Assembly (NCBI GenBank): GCA_017425245.1
Contig: JAFOOX010000053.1
Location: forward strand, 1-64,000
DNA from: Gammaproteobacteria bacterium
GTDB lineage: Bacteria; Pseudomonadota; Gammaproteobacteria; Enterobacterales; Neiellaceae
DNA: 64,000 nucleotides
Direction: 5' to 3'
Both the position numbers and the translations under genes were made by a program. The notes beneath the pieces were generated by a model that saw nothing but the letters and a program-made list of their open reading frames with translations, did not search any database and was not told the DNA's origin. Below are positions 15,606 through 25,567 of the stretch, piece after piece (within the stretch, counting starts at the first letter, position 1; the number at the start of each line of letters is the position of its first letter).

Positions 15606-16626
15606 GCGGCTTGCGGCTCAGACGGGATTAGCCACTTTGCTGCTGGTGGTGGTTCTGGGATCTGTGCTGCTGTTCGCCGTTGCCGGTCTGGCTGGCCAGC
15701 GCCAGCTGGAGCTGCGAGCCCTGAGCGGTGAGGCGAACTATGTCAGCCAGCTGCTGCAGGCAGAATCATCACTGGCGATGGCAGTCGAGGTCGAACGCCA
15801 GTTAGGGTCGGCAACTGCTGCGGCCACGGGGCCGGCGCTCATCAACCAAAGGGTGGTTGATGCCGATGGTCATCCCGAATGGCCACTGGATCAGCTGTTG
15901 GAGGTCAGTGCCCGTAGTAGTGAGGGATTGGCCACGGCGACGGTACGTCAGTGGTGGTGGCAGCGACCGCTGCTCAAGCAGTTGCCACTGGCGCCACTGA
16001 TGGTACAAGGCAGCCTGACCCTGAGTGAGCTGGCAGTGGCGGCAGATGGTGAGATGGAGTTGCTGGGGCTGTTGACCTCGGCAGAGCCGCCGCCGCTGAT
16101 GCTTTATCGCTGCGAGCCATCGTTGCTGCTGCCAGCCTGTCCACCGCTATGGTTGTTGCCGGTGCGCGCCGAGCGACGGGCCAGCGCAGACTGGTTGACG
16201 CTGACATTCGGTTTAGGTCTGCCGTGGCTGGCCACTGCCCCTGGTTTTAGCCGGGCCACCACCGCTGGCGATTGTGGCGACCAGTTACGTGCAGCCGGGG
16301 CGTTGTGGTGGCGAGGAGACTGTCTGCTTGATGGGCCAGCCATAGGTTCGCCGCTCAGGCCGCGCTTGTTGGTGGTTGAAGATGGACGACTGAGCTTGGC
16401 GGCCGATATCGAGATCCATGGTCTGCTGGTGGTGGTGGGCCACAGCGGTGAGCGGCGCCGGGTGCTGTGGGGCGAGCGCGCCCTGCTGAGAGGTGCGCTG
16501 CTGCTGGCCGGCGATGGCGATATCGAGGGTGTGCCGCACATCTGGTTTGACACGCTCGTGTTGGGCCGGTTGCAGCAGCAACTGCGCGTGGTGGAAACAG
16601 TGCCGGGTAGTTGGAGGGATTGGTAA
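15598..16626 (+). CDS. Minor pilin, PilX-like
   Basis: A 342-aa protein with N-terminus AAQTGLATLLLVVVLGSVLLFAV, the hydrophobic helix of PilX_N-type proteins, which lack the usual Glu5. The rest is a large, unrecognised domain containing GDCGDQLRAAGALWWRGDC. Longer than typical PilX (about 170-200 aa), so the C-terminal part is an extension or a divergent type. Coupled to both neighbours by overlapping start and stop codons. Assignment rests on position and the N-terminal helix. Confidence 0.7.
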   Translation: MTKRLAAQTGLATLLLVVVLGSVLLFAVAGLAGQRQLELRALSGEANYVSQLLQAESSLAMAVEVERQLGSATAAATGPALINQRVVDADGHPEWPLDQLLEVSARSSEGLATATVRQWWWQRPLLKQLPLAPLMVQGSLTLSELAVAADGEMELLGLLTSAEPPPLMLYRCEPSLLLPACPPLWLLPVRAERRASADWLTLTFGLGLPWLATAPGFSRATTAGDCGDQLRAAGALWWRGDCLLDGPAIGSPLRPRLLVVEDGRLSLAADIEIHGLLVVVGHSGERRRVLWGERALLRGALLLAGDGDIEGVPHIWFDTLVLGRLQQQLRVVETVPGSWRDW

Positions 16627-17045
16627 TGCAGCTTAAACGACTGGAAATGGCTGGTTTTATGCTCGTTGAACAACTGATAGCGGCACTGGTCGCTGGTACC
16701 TTGTTGTGTGGATTGGCTCGTCTTTACATGGCGTTGGCCGTAACCAACGATCTGCAGCGCGTTAAGCAGCAACTGCAGTTGCAGCTACTTTCATCGTTGG
16801 AAGGGGAATCTGGCGGTGTGTCGTCTCCGGCGGTGATTGTTGCAGAGTACCGTGGGCGTCGGCTCGATAGTGACGGCCACTGGCGTGATATCGCCGCCAC
16901 GGAGGCACCATTGGTCACTAAAGTGGTCAGCGGCACTGTCGCCAGCCGTGATGGAGAGCTGGCGGTCAGGCTTGAGCGCTGGCAGCCCCGGCAACTGCCA
17001 TCGTTGATGTTGCTGGCGGCAGAGCTGGATGCCGGTGGTGGTTAG
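16626..17045 (+). CDS. Minor pilin, PilV-like
   Basis: A 139-aa prepilin-like protein with leader, AG/FMLVEQLIAALVAGTLL and Glu5. It starts at ATG 16626 within the TAATG overlap, with GGAGG upstream. It occupies the last place in the minor pilin operon, where PilE or PilV is usual. No PilY1 adhesin gene follows; the convergent ppk gene ends 7 nt away. Confidence 0.78.
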   Translation: MQLKRLEMAGFMLVEQLIAALVAGTLLCGLARLYMALAVTNDLQRVKQQLQLQLLSSLEGESGGVSSPAVIVAEYRGRRLDSDGHWRDIAATEAPLVTKVVSGTVASRDGELAVRLERWQPRQLPSLMLLAAELDAGGG

Positions 17046-17052
17046 GGGGTGC

Positions 17053-19155
17053 TCAATCGTCACCATCGAGCGGGTTGATGATCGCTGCCGCTTCACGGCT
17101 GGTCGATTCAAGGCGCTTGATATAGTCATAGATCGCCATTTGTGACCGCACCTTGCGCTTGTTGCCGCGCGGGCGATAGGGGTTGCTCTGCTCCTTGTCG
17201 ATCTCGCGGGCTTTGGTGTTGTCTGACCATTGCAGCTCCAAGATGTTGAGCAGCTGCTGTTTGAGTAGCGGGTCATAGATCGGGCAGCCAACCTCAACTC
17301 GGCCGTCCAGATTGCGGGTCATCCAGTCAGAACTGGAAATATAGGCGTCGTTGGCGCCGTTGTTGTAGAACACCACGACGCGTGGGTGTTCGAGGTAACG
17401 GTCAACGATGCTGATCGCCTCAATATTGTCGCTGACGTCCGGAATGCCGGGCACCAGACAGCAGACGCCACGGATGATCATGCGGATCCTGACCCCGGCG
17501 GTGCTTGCTTCATACAGCTTGGCGATGACACTTCTGTCCTGAAGGTTATTGATCTTGATAAAGATCTCGGCCCTCAGACCCGCCCTGGCGTGCTTGATCT
17601 CGCGGTTGATGTAACGGTACAGCTTCTTGCGGTTGTCGTTGGGCGACACCAACAGGTGGGTGAACTTGAAGCGCTTGTAAGCGTTGGCGATGAATTCGAA
17701 GACATATTCGACCTCCTGACCGATGGCCGGATGCTTGGTGAACAGGCTGAAGTCGGTATAGATCTTGGCTGTACGCTCGTGGAAGTTGCCGGTGCCGATA
17801 TGGGTGTAACGGACCAGCTCGCCGTTTTCGCGGCGATTGATCAGGCACAGCTTGCTGTGACACTTGAGTGACGGCACTCCGAACTCTACCTTGACCCCGG
17901 CTTCACGCAGCACCTTGGCCCACTCGATGTTGGCCTCTTCGTCAAAGCGGGCACGCAGCTCCACCACTACCGTGACCTTCTTGCCATTGGTGGCGGCATC
18001 GACCAGCGATTTGATGATGCGGCTCTCTTTGGCCACCCGGTAGATGGAGACGCGGATCTGTTCCACCGCTGGATCGAAGGCTGCCTGGCGCAGCATCTCG
18101 GTGAAGTGGCGAAACTTGTGATAGGGGTAATAGAGCAGGATGTCGCCGGCGCTGATCGCTTCGAAGGCGCTCTGGTAGCGACTGAACGACTGGCTGTCGA
18201 GCGCTGGCTGTTTGGGGTTTTCCAGCGTTGGCCGGCCAATATTGGGAAAGCCAATAAAGTCACGGAAGTTATGGTAACGGCCACCGGGGATGATGGCATC
18301 GAAGGCGGTGACCCCCAGCCGGAACTTGAGGTACTCGATCATGCTCTCCGGCATTTCGCGGTCATAGACGAAGCGCACCGGTGCCGCCGTCAGCCGCTGC
18401 TTGAGCGACAGCGACATCTTCTCCATCAGCGAGATATCGATGTCATCCGACAACCCGTAGTCGGAGTCGCGGGTCATCTTCATCGAATAGCTGGAGAGCC
18501 GCTCGTACTGAAAGAAGCCGCGGAACACCTCTTCGATGCAGTAGCGGATTATGTTGTCGAGCAGGATCAGGGTGCGGCGCTTTTTGCCCGGCTCCTTGGG
18601 CAGTTCGACAAAGCGCGGCACCCGGTCAGCGGGCACTTCGATCAGCGCATACTGGGTTTTGTCGGGGTTGCGTAATTCGACGCACAGGTAGGTGCAGTCA
18701 TCCTGCAGCACTTTGCTTAGCGACACCTTGTTGGTGCAGATGATCGGCGCGATGTGGCGCAGCACCTTGTTGCGGAAGTAGGCGCGCAGCCAGCGTCCCT
18801 GCTCTTCGGACAGCTGTTCTTCATTGACCAGAAAGATACCGGAGCGGGCCAAGCCACGGATCACATCGGTATAGATGTTGTCGAAATCTTCCTGCAGCTT
18901 GAGCACCCGATGCTGGATCTTGTTGAGCAGCTTGCGAGCGCCATCATCGCTACCCTGGGCCTGATTGATCAGAATACGGCGTTTGACCTCGGCCACTCGC
19001 ACCCGGAAGAACTCGTCCATGTTGCTGGAAAAGATGCCAAGAAAACGGGTGCGTTCGACGATGGGCACCGTCTTGTCAGCTGCTTCTTGCAGCACCCGTT
19101 CGTTGAAGGAGAGCCAGCTCAGCTCTTTTTCGATGTAGTAGTTTTCCGTGTTCAT
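17053..19155 (-). CDS. ppk: Polyphosphate kinase 1
   Basis: Polymerises the gamma phosphate of ATP into inorganic polyphosphate at the inner membrane. 700 aa with the four-domain layout: N-terminal helical domain (ELSWLSFNERVLQEA), head domain, and two PLD-like domains with catalytic His segments near VEFGVPSLKCHSKLCLI and YTHIGTGNFHERTAKIYTD. The start at 19155 gives the usual MNTENYYIEKELSWL N-terminus. No ppx follows. It lies 0.7 kb from the pst operon in the opposite direction. Confidence 0.96.
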   Translation of the reverse strand: MNTENYYIEKELSWLSFNERVLQEAADKTVPIVERTRFLGIFSSNMDEFFRVRVAEVKRRILINQAQGSDDGARKLLNKIQHRVLKLQEDFDNIYTDVIRGLARSGIFLVNEEQLSEEQGRWLRAYFRNKVLRHIAPIICTNKVSLSKVLQDDCTYLCVELRNPDKTQYALIEVPADRVPRFVELPKEPGKKRRTLILLDNIIRYCIEEVFRGFFQYERLSSYSMKMTRDSDYGLSDDIDISLMEKMSLSLKQRLTAAPVRFVYDREMPESMIEYLKFRLGVTAFDAIIPGGRYHNFRDFIGFPNIGRPTLENPKQPALDSQSFSRYQSAFEAISAGDILLYYPYHKFRHFTEMLRQAAFDPAVEQIRVSIYRVAKESRIIKSLVDAATNGKKVTVVVELRARFDEEANIEWAKVLREAGVKVEFGVPSLKCHSKLCLINRRENGELVRYTHIGTGNFHERTAKIYTDFSLFTKHPAIGQEVEYVFEFIANAYKRFKFTHLLVSPNDNRKKLYRYINREIKHARAGLRAEIFIKINNLQDRSVIAKLYEASTAGVRIRMIIRGVCCLVPGIPDVSDNIEAISIVDRYLEHPRVVVFYNNGANDAYISSSDWMTRNLDGRVEVGCPIYDPLLKQQLLNILELQWSDNTKAREIDKEQSNPYRPRGNKRKVRSQMAIYDYIKRLESTSREAAAIINPLDGDD

Positions 19156-19236
19156 CGCTCACCAGGTTGACCGCAGTGATGTTGCAACAGCATGACGTCG
19201 GCTGGCGACGCTTTGATGACAGCTCGGCGGTGGCTG

Positions 19237-19749
19237 TCAGTGCACTGTATCCAGTTGATCCACCATCAGATCGTCGGCAACAGCCTCCAACTGTTCTATC
19301 AGCGCCACAGCGCTGGTGTCAACGTTGGGGGCGACCGTCAGATCCAGCACAAACAGCGGCGAACCCCAATTGGGAGCGCTGTCACGGCGTGATTCCAGCT
19401 GCAGGATGTTGGCGCCACCAGCGCGCAGAGCGGCGGTGATCTCGGCGACGATACCGGGGCGGTCGTTGCCGGTAACCCGCAGTTGCAAAGGGGGGCTGCT
19501 GTCGCTGCCGCCGCTGGAGCCCAGATGACAACTGATCTGCAACCCCGTCAGCATTGCCAGGTGCTGCTGTAGTTTGGCCACAGCGGTTGCGGGCAGCTCC
19601 ACCTCGATGATGCCGGCAAATTTACCGGCCAGACGGCCGAGATTGGCGTTAAGCCAGTTACCGTCGGCTTCCCGCACCAGTCGTGACAGATCTTCCACAA
19701 TGCCGAGACGATCATCGCCAATTACGGTGAGCACCAGCGTCGCCATCAT
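19237..19749 (-). CDS. GcvR-like ACT-domain regulator
   Basis: 170 aa made of two ACT domains: VLTVIGDDRLGIVEDLSRLV at the start and LRVTGNDRPGIVAEITAAL from about residue 90. This is the layout of GcvR, which in E. coli binds GcvA and represses the glycine cleavage genes in response to glycine. No gcvA or gcv gene is nearby, so the target is open. An AGGA lies about 8 nt before the two consecutive ATG codons; the first (19749) is used. Confidence 0.82.
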   Translation of the reverse strand: MMATLVLTVIGDDRLGIVEDLSRLVREADGNWLNANLGRLAGKFAGIIEVELPATAVAKLQQHLAMLTGLQISCHLGSSGGSDSSPPLQLRVTGNDRPGIVAEITAALRAGGANILQLESRRDSAPNWGSPLFVLDLTVAPNVDTSAVALIEQLEAVADDLMVDQLDTVH

Positions 19750-19813
19750 TCTGTTTTTCCTCAGCAGGTTGCGTGCCTAATGCAGTCTAGCACGGGTCGT
19801 TGCTGGCGCATCG

Positions 19814-19847
19814 TTGTAACAAAACTGTCATTCACCTAACCTATACT
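19814..19847 (+). promoter_or_regulatory. Pho box and -10 of the pst operon
   Basis: TTGTAAC (19814-19820), AAAA, CTGTCAT (19825-19831) matches the two 7-bp half sites of a PhoB box with 4-nt spacing. A TATACT -10 (19842-19847) follows 10 nt later, the usual PhoB-promoter geometry in which the box replaces -35. It implies induction at low phosphate. Confidence 0.8.
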
Positions 19848-19879
19848 CGCGCCGATTTTCTTCCATTTCAGGACCTCCC

Positions 19880-22117
19880 ATGGCAGTTGCTGAACGCACC
19901 CCCTTTGCCAGTAACCGCCGCCGACTCATCAAGGACCGTGTGGCACGTTACGGCGTGTCGGCTGGTGGCTTGATGGTGTTGGCGGCACTGCTGCTGATCT
20001 TTGGTTACCTGCTGTACGTGGTAGTGCCGATCTTCAAGTCGGCATCGGTTGAAGAGCAGGCAGTGCTGACGCTCAACGACGATCAGGTGACACTGCTGGT
20101 GGGCAGTGATGAGCTGGGCGAGCTGGCATATCGTCTGCTCGGCAACGGTGAGCTGCGTTATCAGTCGACGGTGACAACGCCCAACCGCTCGGCTGGCCAG
20201 AAACTGCTCAACCAGCAGTTGCCGATCTCGCCGGTGGTGGCGCTAGCTCGTGACGCCAAGGCGGGTGAGTTGCTGGCTATTGCAGGCAGTGAAGGTCAGC
20301 TGTTGCTGGTGAAGGCCGGCAGTTCAGTCAGCTACCCGGATAACCAGAGAGTGGTGGAACCAAAGCTGCATTATCCGTTGGGGGAACAGCCGCGCCAGAT
20401 CGATAGCGAAGGTCAGCCGTTGAACCGGGTGGCGGTCAGCACGGAAGGTGGGATCCGCATTGCTGCCTGGACAGCGGATCACCGCCTGCTGTTTGTCCGC
20501 TTCAAGCCGAAGCGCAACATGATGACCGATAGCGTCGATTGGGTACCCAGTACCTTGGCCCTGGGCACTCAGTTCAGTTCAGTAGACGAATTGCGCTTAA
20601 CGCCATCGGCTCGCTATCTGTTTGTGCGTTCTGGCGATCTGGTTGAGGTGTGGGACGCCCGTGACAGCGGTCAGCCCAAGCTGCGTGAGACTGTTCGTGT
20701 GGCCGGCAAAGGCGCCCAGGTGACGACGCTGGCATTGCTCTCCGGTTCGTCATCGATTCTGGTGGGTAAGAGCGACGGCACCATCAGTCAGTGGTTTGAG
20801 GTTGATAAAAAGGAAGGCGGCCGCGGCTTTGACAAGATCCGTGAGTTCAAGGTGCCTGCAGCGGTGGTTTCGATTGATGTTGAGCGTGACCGCAAGGGCT
20901 TTTACGTACTCGACGCTAACGGCAATCTGACCATCTTCCACGCTACTGCACATAACCAGCTGTGGCAGAATGCGCTGCATCTGGATGCGGGTGCCCGCAT
21001 GGCTGTGAAACCGCGTGCGAATGGTTTTGTGGTGGCCGATGGCGACGAGCTCAAGCAGTACAAGGTGGTTAACGAACACCCCGAGATCAGCTGGCGCACC
21101 TTGTGGCAGGAGGTATGGTACGAGGGTTATCCGGAGCCGCAGTATGTGTGGCAGTCCACCTCTGGCAGCGACAGTTTTGAGCCCAAGCTGAGCTTGGTTC
21201 CCATCACCTTCGGTACCATCAAGGCGGCTTTCTACGCCATGCTGTTTGGCGTGCCGATTGCATTGGCCGGTGCCATCTACACCGCTTACTTCATGACCCC
21301 TGCGATGCGGGCGTGGGTCAAACCGACGGTTGAGATCATGGAGGCGTTGCCAACCGTCATTCTCGGCTTTCTTGCCGGTTTGTGGTTGGCCCCACTGATT
21401 GAAGAGAATCTGCCGGGGGTGGCGATGGTGCTTATCGCATTGCCCATCGGTATTCTGCTGACCGCCATCGCTTGGCAACAGCTGCCTGCACGCATAAAGC
21501 AGAGCGTGCCGGAAGGCTGGGAAGCGGCTGTGACCATCCTGCCGGTTATCTTTGTTGGCTGGGGGGCCTTTGCGCTCTCTCCGACCGTCGAGAACTGGCT
21601 GTTTGGTGGCGATGCCCGGGTTTACATGACCAATGTGCTGGGTATTGGTTTCGATCAGCGCAATGCCATGATCGTTGGTATAGCCATGGGTTTTGCCGTC
21701 ATCCCCAACATCTTCTCGATTGCTGAAGATGCCGTATTCAGTGTGCCCCGTCATCTGACCAACGGGTCGTTGGCGCTGGGCGCCAATAGTTGGCAGACCC
21801 TGACCCGCGTCGTGTTGCTGACTGCCAGTCCCGGTATTTTTTCGGCAGTGATGATGGGTCTTGGGCGTGCCGTGGGCGAGACCATGATCGTGCTCATGGC
21901 CACCGGTAATACGCCGGTGATGGACTGGAGCATCTTCGCTGGTATGCGAACCCTGTCGGCCAATATCGCAGTGGAGATGCCAGAGTCAGCGGTTAACAGC
22001 ACACACTATCGGGTGCTATTCCTGTCAGCCTTTGTGCTCTTCGTCCTCACCTTTTTCTTCAACACGTTGTCGGAGTTTGTCCGTCAGCGTCTGCGCGCGC
22101 GCTATAGCTCGCTGTAA
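19880..22117 (+). CDS. pstC: Phosphate ABC transporter permease PstC (long form)
   Basis: Inner-membrane permease of the high-affinity phosphate transporter. 745 aa, more than twice the 320 aa of E. coli PstC. After the first membrane helix (about 28-52) there is a ~380-residue insertion rich in beta strands and WD-like repeats, probably periplasmic. The permease core then starts at about residue 450, with the EAA loop near EDAVFSVPRHLTNGSLALGANSWQT. The same long form is common in Vibrio, Shewanella and Aeromonas. The start is preceded by AGGACC. First gene of pstCAB-phoU; no pstS is in the window. Confidence 0.93.
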   Translation: MAVAERTPFASNRRRLIKDRVARYGVSAGGLMVLAALLLIFGYLLYVVVPIFKSASVEEQAVLTLNDDQVTLLVGSDELGELAYRLLGNGELRYQSTVTTPNRSAGQKLLNQQLPISPVVALARDAKAGELLAIAGSEGQLLLVKAGSSVSYPDNQRVVEPKLHYPLGEQPRQIDSEGQPLNRVAVSTEGGIRIAAWTADHRLLFVRFKPKRNMMTDSVDWVPSTLALGTQFSSVDELRLTPSARYLFVRSGDLVEVWDARDSGQPKLRETVRVAGKGAQVTTLALLSGSSSILVGKSDGTISQWFEVDKKEGGRGFDKIREFKVPAAVVSIDVERDRKGFYVLDANGNLTIFHATAHNQLWQNALHLDAGARMAVKPRANGFVVADGDELKQYKVVNEHPEISWRTLWQEVWYEGYPEPQYVWQSTSGSDSFEPKLSLVPITFGTIKAAFYAMLFGVPIALAGAIYTAYFMTPAMRAWVKPTVEIMEALPTVILGFLAGLWLAPLIEENLPGVAMVLIALPIGILLTAIAWQQLPARIKQSVPEGWEAAVTILPVIFVGWGAFALSPTVENWLFGGDARVYMTNVLGIGFDQRNAMIVGIAMGFAVIPNIFSIAEDAVFSVPRHLTNGSLALGANSWQTLTRVVLLTASPGIFSAVMMGLGRAVGETMIVLMATGNTPVMDWSIFAGMRTLSANIAVEMPESAVNSTHYRVLFLSAFVLFVLTFFFNTLSEFVRQRLRARYSSL

Positions 22118-22132
22118 CCGGGAGAGTTGCTG

Positions 22133-23779
22133 ATGAACAAGTGGTTTAAGTCGGGCTCTCCCTGGATCTGGATGACCGGTGGTGCCATCAGCATGTCGCT
22201 GGTGGCGGTATTGGGCTTGCTGCTGTTGATTGCCTGGCGCGGTCTCACCTACTTTTGGCCCGCTACTGTCTATGAGTTTGAAATGCGCCGCCAGGATGGG
22301 GTGGTCGAGCGAGTGATTGGCGAGATCCATGATCGGGTTGAGATTCCTGCGGCCCAGCTGCGTGGCAGCGGTCTTAAGGTTGACGAGGATGTCGAGTTTG
22401 TTAACCGTTTCCTGATCAAGACCGGTAATCGCGAATTTGTGAACCTCGATTTCCGTTGGGTGCTGGAGACCGACATCCTGTCGCGTCGGGTGGCTGATGA
22501 TGTAGCGGTGATTGAGCGAACCAAGAACGGTAACTTCTACGGCTATCCGCTGCGGTTACTGGAAAAGGGTGAACCGGTCAGCGGTGACCTGCTGCCGGAG
22601 TTGCAGTCCCGTATCGAGCGCGTGGTTGAGTTGAACGAGCAGGCGCTTGATCTGCAGAAGGGGGATATCGGGCGTATCAACTACAAGCTGGAACGGTCGC
22701 GTCTGGCTGAGCGCGGTCTGGAGTTGGATGGCACGCTGGACGATGCCGCACGTAGCCGTTTCGAGGCCGAGCGGGCGCAGCTGCGGGCAGATTACAAAGT
22801 GCTGGAAAATGATCTGTTTGCCCTGCGCGATCAAGCGGAGCGTGATGCGCTGGTGGTGCGCGACATGCGTGGTGAAGAGGTAACCATCAAGCTCAACTAT
22901 GTGCTGGATGTTTATCAGCCCAACCAGAAGAACTGGCTGCAGAAAACCGGCCGCTGGCTGGTACAGGTCAGCAAGTTTCTGACCGATGAGCCGCGTGAAG
23001 CCAACACTGAAGGCGGCGTTTTTCCGGCGATTTTTGGCACCATCTTCATGGTGCTGCTGATGGCGATCATCGTTACTCCGTTCGGGGTTATTGCCGCCAT
23101 CTACCTGCATGAGTATGCGGGTGACAACGTCATGACCCGACTGTGCCGCATCGCCGTGATCAACCTTGCAGGGGTACCATCCATTGTTTATGGCGTATTT
23201 GGCCTTGGCTTCTTTGTGTATATGGTTGGTGGTTCGCTGGATGCGCTGTTCTACCCTGAAGCGCTGCCGTCTCCCACCTTTGGCACACCAGGGGTGTTGT
23301 GGTCGGCACTGACGCTGGCGCTGCTCACCCTGCCGGTGGTGATTGTTTCTACCGAGGAAGGTCTGGCTCGCATCCCCAGTGCCCTGCGCCAGGGCTCGCT
23401 AGCCTTGGGGGCCACCAAGGCCGAAACCCTGTGGCGCATTGTGATCCCGATGGCGTCACCGGCGATCATGACAGGTCTTATCCTGGCCATCGCCCGAGCT
23501 GCCGGTGAAACAGCACCGCTGATGTTGGTCGGGGTAGTGAAGTTGGCACCGACGTTGCCGATCGATGGCAACTTCCCGTTCGTCCATCTGGAACGCAAGT
23601 TCATGCACCTGGGTTTCCAGATCTATGACGTCGGCTTCCAGAGCCCCAATGTCGAGGCGGCACGCCCCTTGGTCTATGCCACCTCCTTCCTGCTGGTGAC
23701 GGTGATTGTGACGTTGAACATCACTGCCATCACCATCCGTAACCATCTGCGGGAAAAATACCGCTCCCTTGAACATTGA
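22133..23779 (+). CDS. pstA: Phosphate ABC transporter permease PstA (long form)
   Basis: Second permease subunit, 548 aa against about 300 in E. coli. One N-terminal helix (about 13-38) is followed by a ~240-residue insertion with a helical coiled-coil-like part (RIERVVELNEQALDLQKG onwards). The permease core starts near residue 300, with EGLARIPSALRQGSLALGATKAET as the EAA loop that docks on PstB. ATG 22133 follows GGGAGAG by 7 nt. The paired extensions of PstC and PstA suggest the two insertions work together. Confidence 0.94.
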   Translation: MNKWFKSGSPWIWMTGGAISMSLVAVLGLLLLIAWRGLTYFWPATVYEFEMRRQDGVVERVIGEIHDRVEIPAAQLRGSGLKVDEDVEFVNRFLIKTGNREFVNLDFRWVLETDILSRRVADDVAVIERTKNGNFYGYPLRLLEKGEPVSGDLLPELQSRIERVVELNEQALDLQKGDIGRINYKLERSRLAERGLELDGTLDDAARSRFEAERAQLRADYKVLENDLFALRDQAERDALVVRDMRGEEVTIKLNYVLDVYQPNQKNWLQKTGRWLVQVSKFLTDEPREANTEGGVFPAIFGTIFMVLLMAIIVTPFGVIAAIYLHEYAGDNVMTRLCRIAVINLAGVPSIVYGVFGLGFFVYMVGGSLDALFYPEALPSPTFGTPGVLWSALTLALLTLPVVIVSTEEGLARIPSALRQGSLALGATKAETLWRIVIPMASPAIMTGLILAIARAAGETAPLMLVGVVKLAPTLPIDGNFPFVHLERKFMHLGFQIYDVGFQSPNVEAARPLVYATSFLLVTVIVTLNITAITIRNHLREKYRSLEH

Positions 23780-23810
23780 TGCAGCAACGGCCCATTGAGA
23801 GAAGTGAACC

Positions 23811-24635
23811 ATGATTGAACTGAAAACGACCCTCAAGAATGCTCCGGCAACTGCCGTTGATCTGCAGACCCTCAGCGCCGAACAGACGGCAATGGAGGTG
23901 CGTGATCTCGACCTGTTCTATGGCAGCAAGCAGGCGCTGTTCGGCGTCTCGATGAAGATCCCGCGCAATCAGGTAACTGCCTTCATCGGTCCCTCGGGCT
24001 GCGGCAAGTCGACGCTGCTGCGTTGTTTTAACCGCATGAACGATCTGGTGGACAGCTGCCGCATCGATGGCGAGATCCTGCTGCACGGCAAGAACATCCA
24101 TGATCGTGATGTTGAGGTCGCCGCCCTGCGTCGCCACGTGGGCATGGTGTTTCAGCGACCCAACCCGTTTCCCAAAACCATCTACGAGAACGTGATTTAT
24201 GGGTTGCGCCTGCAGGGCGTCAAAGATCGACGCCTGCTGGACGAAGCGGTTGAGCAGTCGCTGCGCGGCGCTGCGCTGTGGGAAGAGGTTAAGGATCGTC
24301 TCAATGAAAACGCCCTTGGTTTGTCCGGTGGTCAGCAGCAGCGCCTGGTGATCGCCCGTGCTATCGCCATTGAGCCGGAAGTGCTGCTGCTCGACGAACC
24401 GACCTCGGCGCTTGACCCGATCTCGACCCTGACCATCGAAGAGCTGATCCATCAGCTCAAGGAGAAGTTCACGGTGGCGATCGTGACTCACAACATGCAG
24501 CAGGCCGCACGTGTCTCTGACAACACTGCGTTCATGTATATGGGCGAGTTGGTCGAATACAGCGATACCAACACGCTGTTCACCACCCCGGTCAAGAAAA
24601 AGACCGAGGACTACATCACTGGTCGCTACGGCTGA
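23811..24635 (+). CDS. pstB: Phosphate ABC transporter ATPase PstB
   Basis: Cytoplasmic ATPase that drives PstCA. Walker [10 protein letters not shown] lies at about residue 60, the signature LSGGQQQRL at about 169, and Walker [14 protein letters not shown] follows directly. 274 aa, slightly longer than the 257 of E. coli because of an N-terminal stretch of about 20 residues. It lies 31 nt after pstA. Confidence 0.97.
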   Translation: MIELKTTLKNAPATAVDLQTLSAEQTAMEVRDLDLFYGSKQALFGVSMKIPRNQVTAFIGPSGCGKSTLLRCFNRMNDLVDSCRIDGEILLHGKNIHDRDVEVAALRRHVGMVFQRPNPFPKTIYENVIYGLRLQGVKDRRLLDEAVEQSLRGAALWEEVKDRLNENALGLSGGQQQRLVIARAIAIEPEVLLLDEPTSALDPISTLTIEELIHQLKEKFTVAIVTHNMQQAARVSDNTAFMYMGELVEYSDTNTLFTTPVKKKTEDYITGRYG

Positions 24636-24690
24636 GCCGTGTCCGGTCTAGAGTTAACCCCAGAATCACGAGTAAGTAAGGAAAGGTCCG

Positions 24691-25395
24691 ATGGAAAACC
24701 TCAATCTCGGACGTCACATCTCCGGCCAGTTCAACACCGATCTGGAGAACGTGCGCAACAAGGTGCTGCAGATGGGCGGCCTCGTTGAGAAACAGCTGGC
24801 CGATGCCCTGAACGCCATCGTTAAGGGCGACGTTGAGCTGGCCCGCCAGGTGGTCAGCACGGACCGCCAGGTCGATGCGCTGGACGTCAACATCGATGAG
24901 GACGTGGCCCAGATCATCGCCAAGCGCCAGCCTGCCGCGTCGGATCTGCGCTTGATGGTGTCGGTAACCAAGATCATTGTTGATCTGGAGCGGATCGGCG
25001 ATGCGGCCAAGAAACTGGCGCGGATGATCGTCAAAGGCGATGCCAGTCAACAGCAGCTGCTGGTGCGGTTGGAGGGGATGGGCCGCCATGTCAGCCAGAT
25101 GCTGCATGACGTACTCGATGCCTTTGCCCGTCTGGATATTGAGACTGCCGTGGCCGTTCACCGTGAAGATGCCAAGGTTGACCTTGAGCATCAGGGGCTG
25201 TTCCGCGAAATGACCACCTACATGATGGAAGATCCGCGCTCCATCCCACGGGTACTGGAGGTGATCTCGGCGGTACGCTCGCTGGAGCGCATCGGCGATC
25301 GTTGCCAAAACATCGCCGAGTACATCGTCTATATGGTCAAGGGAAAAATCGTCCGCCACATCAGCGGTGAAGAGCTCGAAGCGCTGGTGCGCTAA
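24691..25395 (+). CDS. phoU: Phosphate signalling protein PhoU
   Basis: Two three-helix bundles with repeated metal-binding motifs of E/DxxxD type (VDLERIGDAAKKLAR and RSLERIGDRCQNIAEY). PhoU couples Pst transport to PhoR and switches the Pho regulon off when phosphate is plentiful. 234 aa, normal. AAGGAAAGG precedes the ATG. Last gene of the pst operon. Confidence 0.97.
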   Translation: MENLNLGRHISGQFNTDLENVRNKVLQMGGLVEKQLADALNAIVKGDVELARQVVSTDRQVDALDVNIDEDVAQIIAKRQPAASDLRLMVSVTKIIVDLERIGDAAKKLARMIVKGDASQQQLLVRLEGMGRHVSQMLHDVLDAFARLDIETAVAVHREDAKVDLEHQGLFREMTTYMMEDPRSIPRVLEVISAVRSLERIGDRCQNIAEYIVYMVKGKIVRHISGEELEALVR

Positions 25396-25459
25396 AGCCG
25401 AAAGTGGGTTTCCGGCCGTCGTGATGTGGCGGCGGCCGGCATAAACCCGAGTTTTCCGG

Positions 25460-25488
25460 TTGGTTATTAGCGTTGACATCCCTATAAT
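25460..25488 (+). promoter_or_regulatory. Candidate promoter of the peroxiredoxin gene
   Basis: TTGGTT (25460-25465), 17-nt spacer, TATAAT (25483-25488). The perfect -10 lies 80 nt before the start codon. A TTGACA at about 25472 is only 5 nt from the -10 and cannot be its -35. Confidence 0.6.
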
Positions 25489-25567
25489 CGGACTGGGCCC
25501 AAGAACCACCAAAAGTCCTTGGGTTCCGCAGTAACTTGTTCTGTCACAACGGAAAATGGAGTCAGAC

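Noticed and set aside
25472-25488. TTGACA as the -35 of the peroxiredoxin promoter
   Set aside because: Only 5 nt from TATAAT; the TTGGTT at 25460 has the proper spacing.
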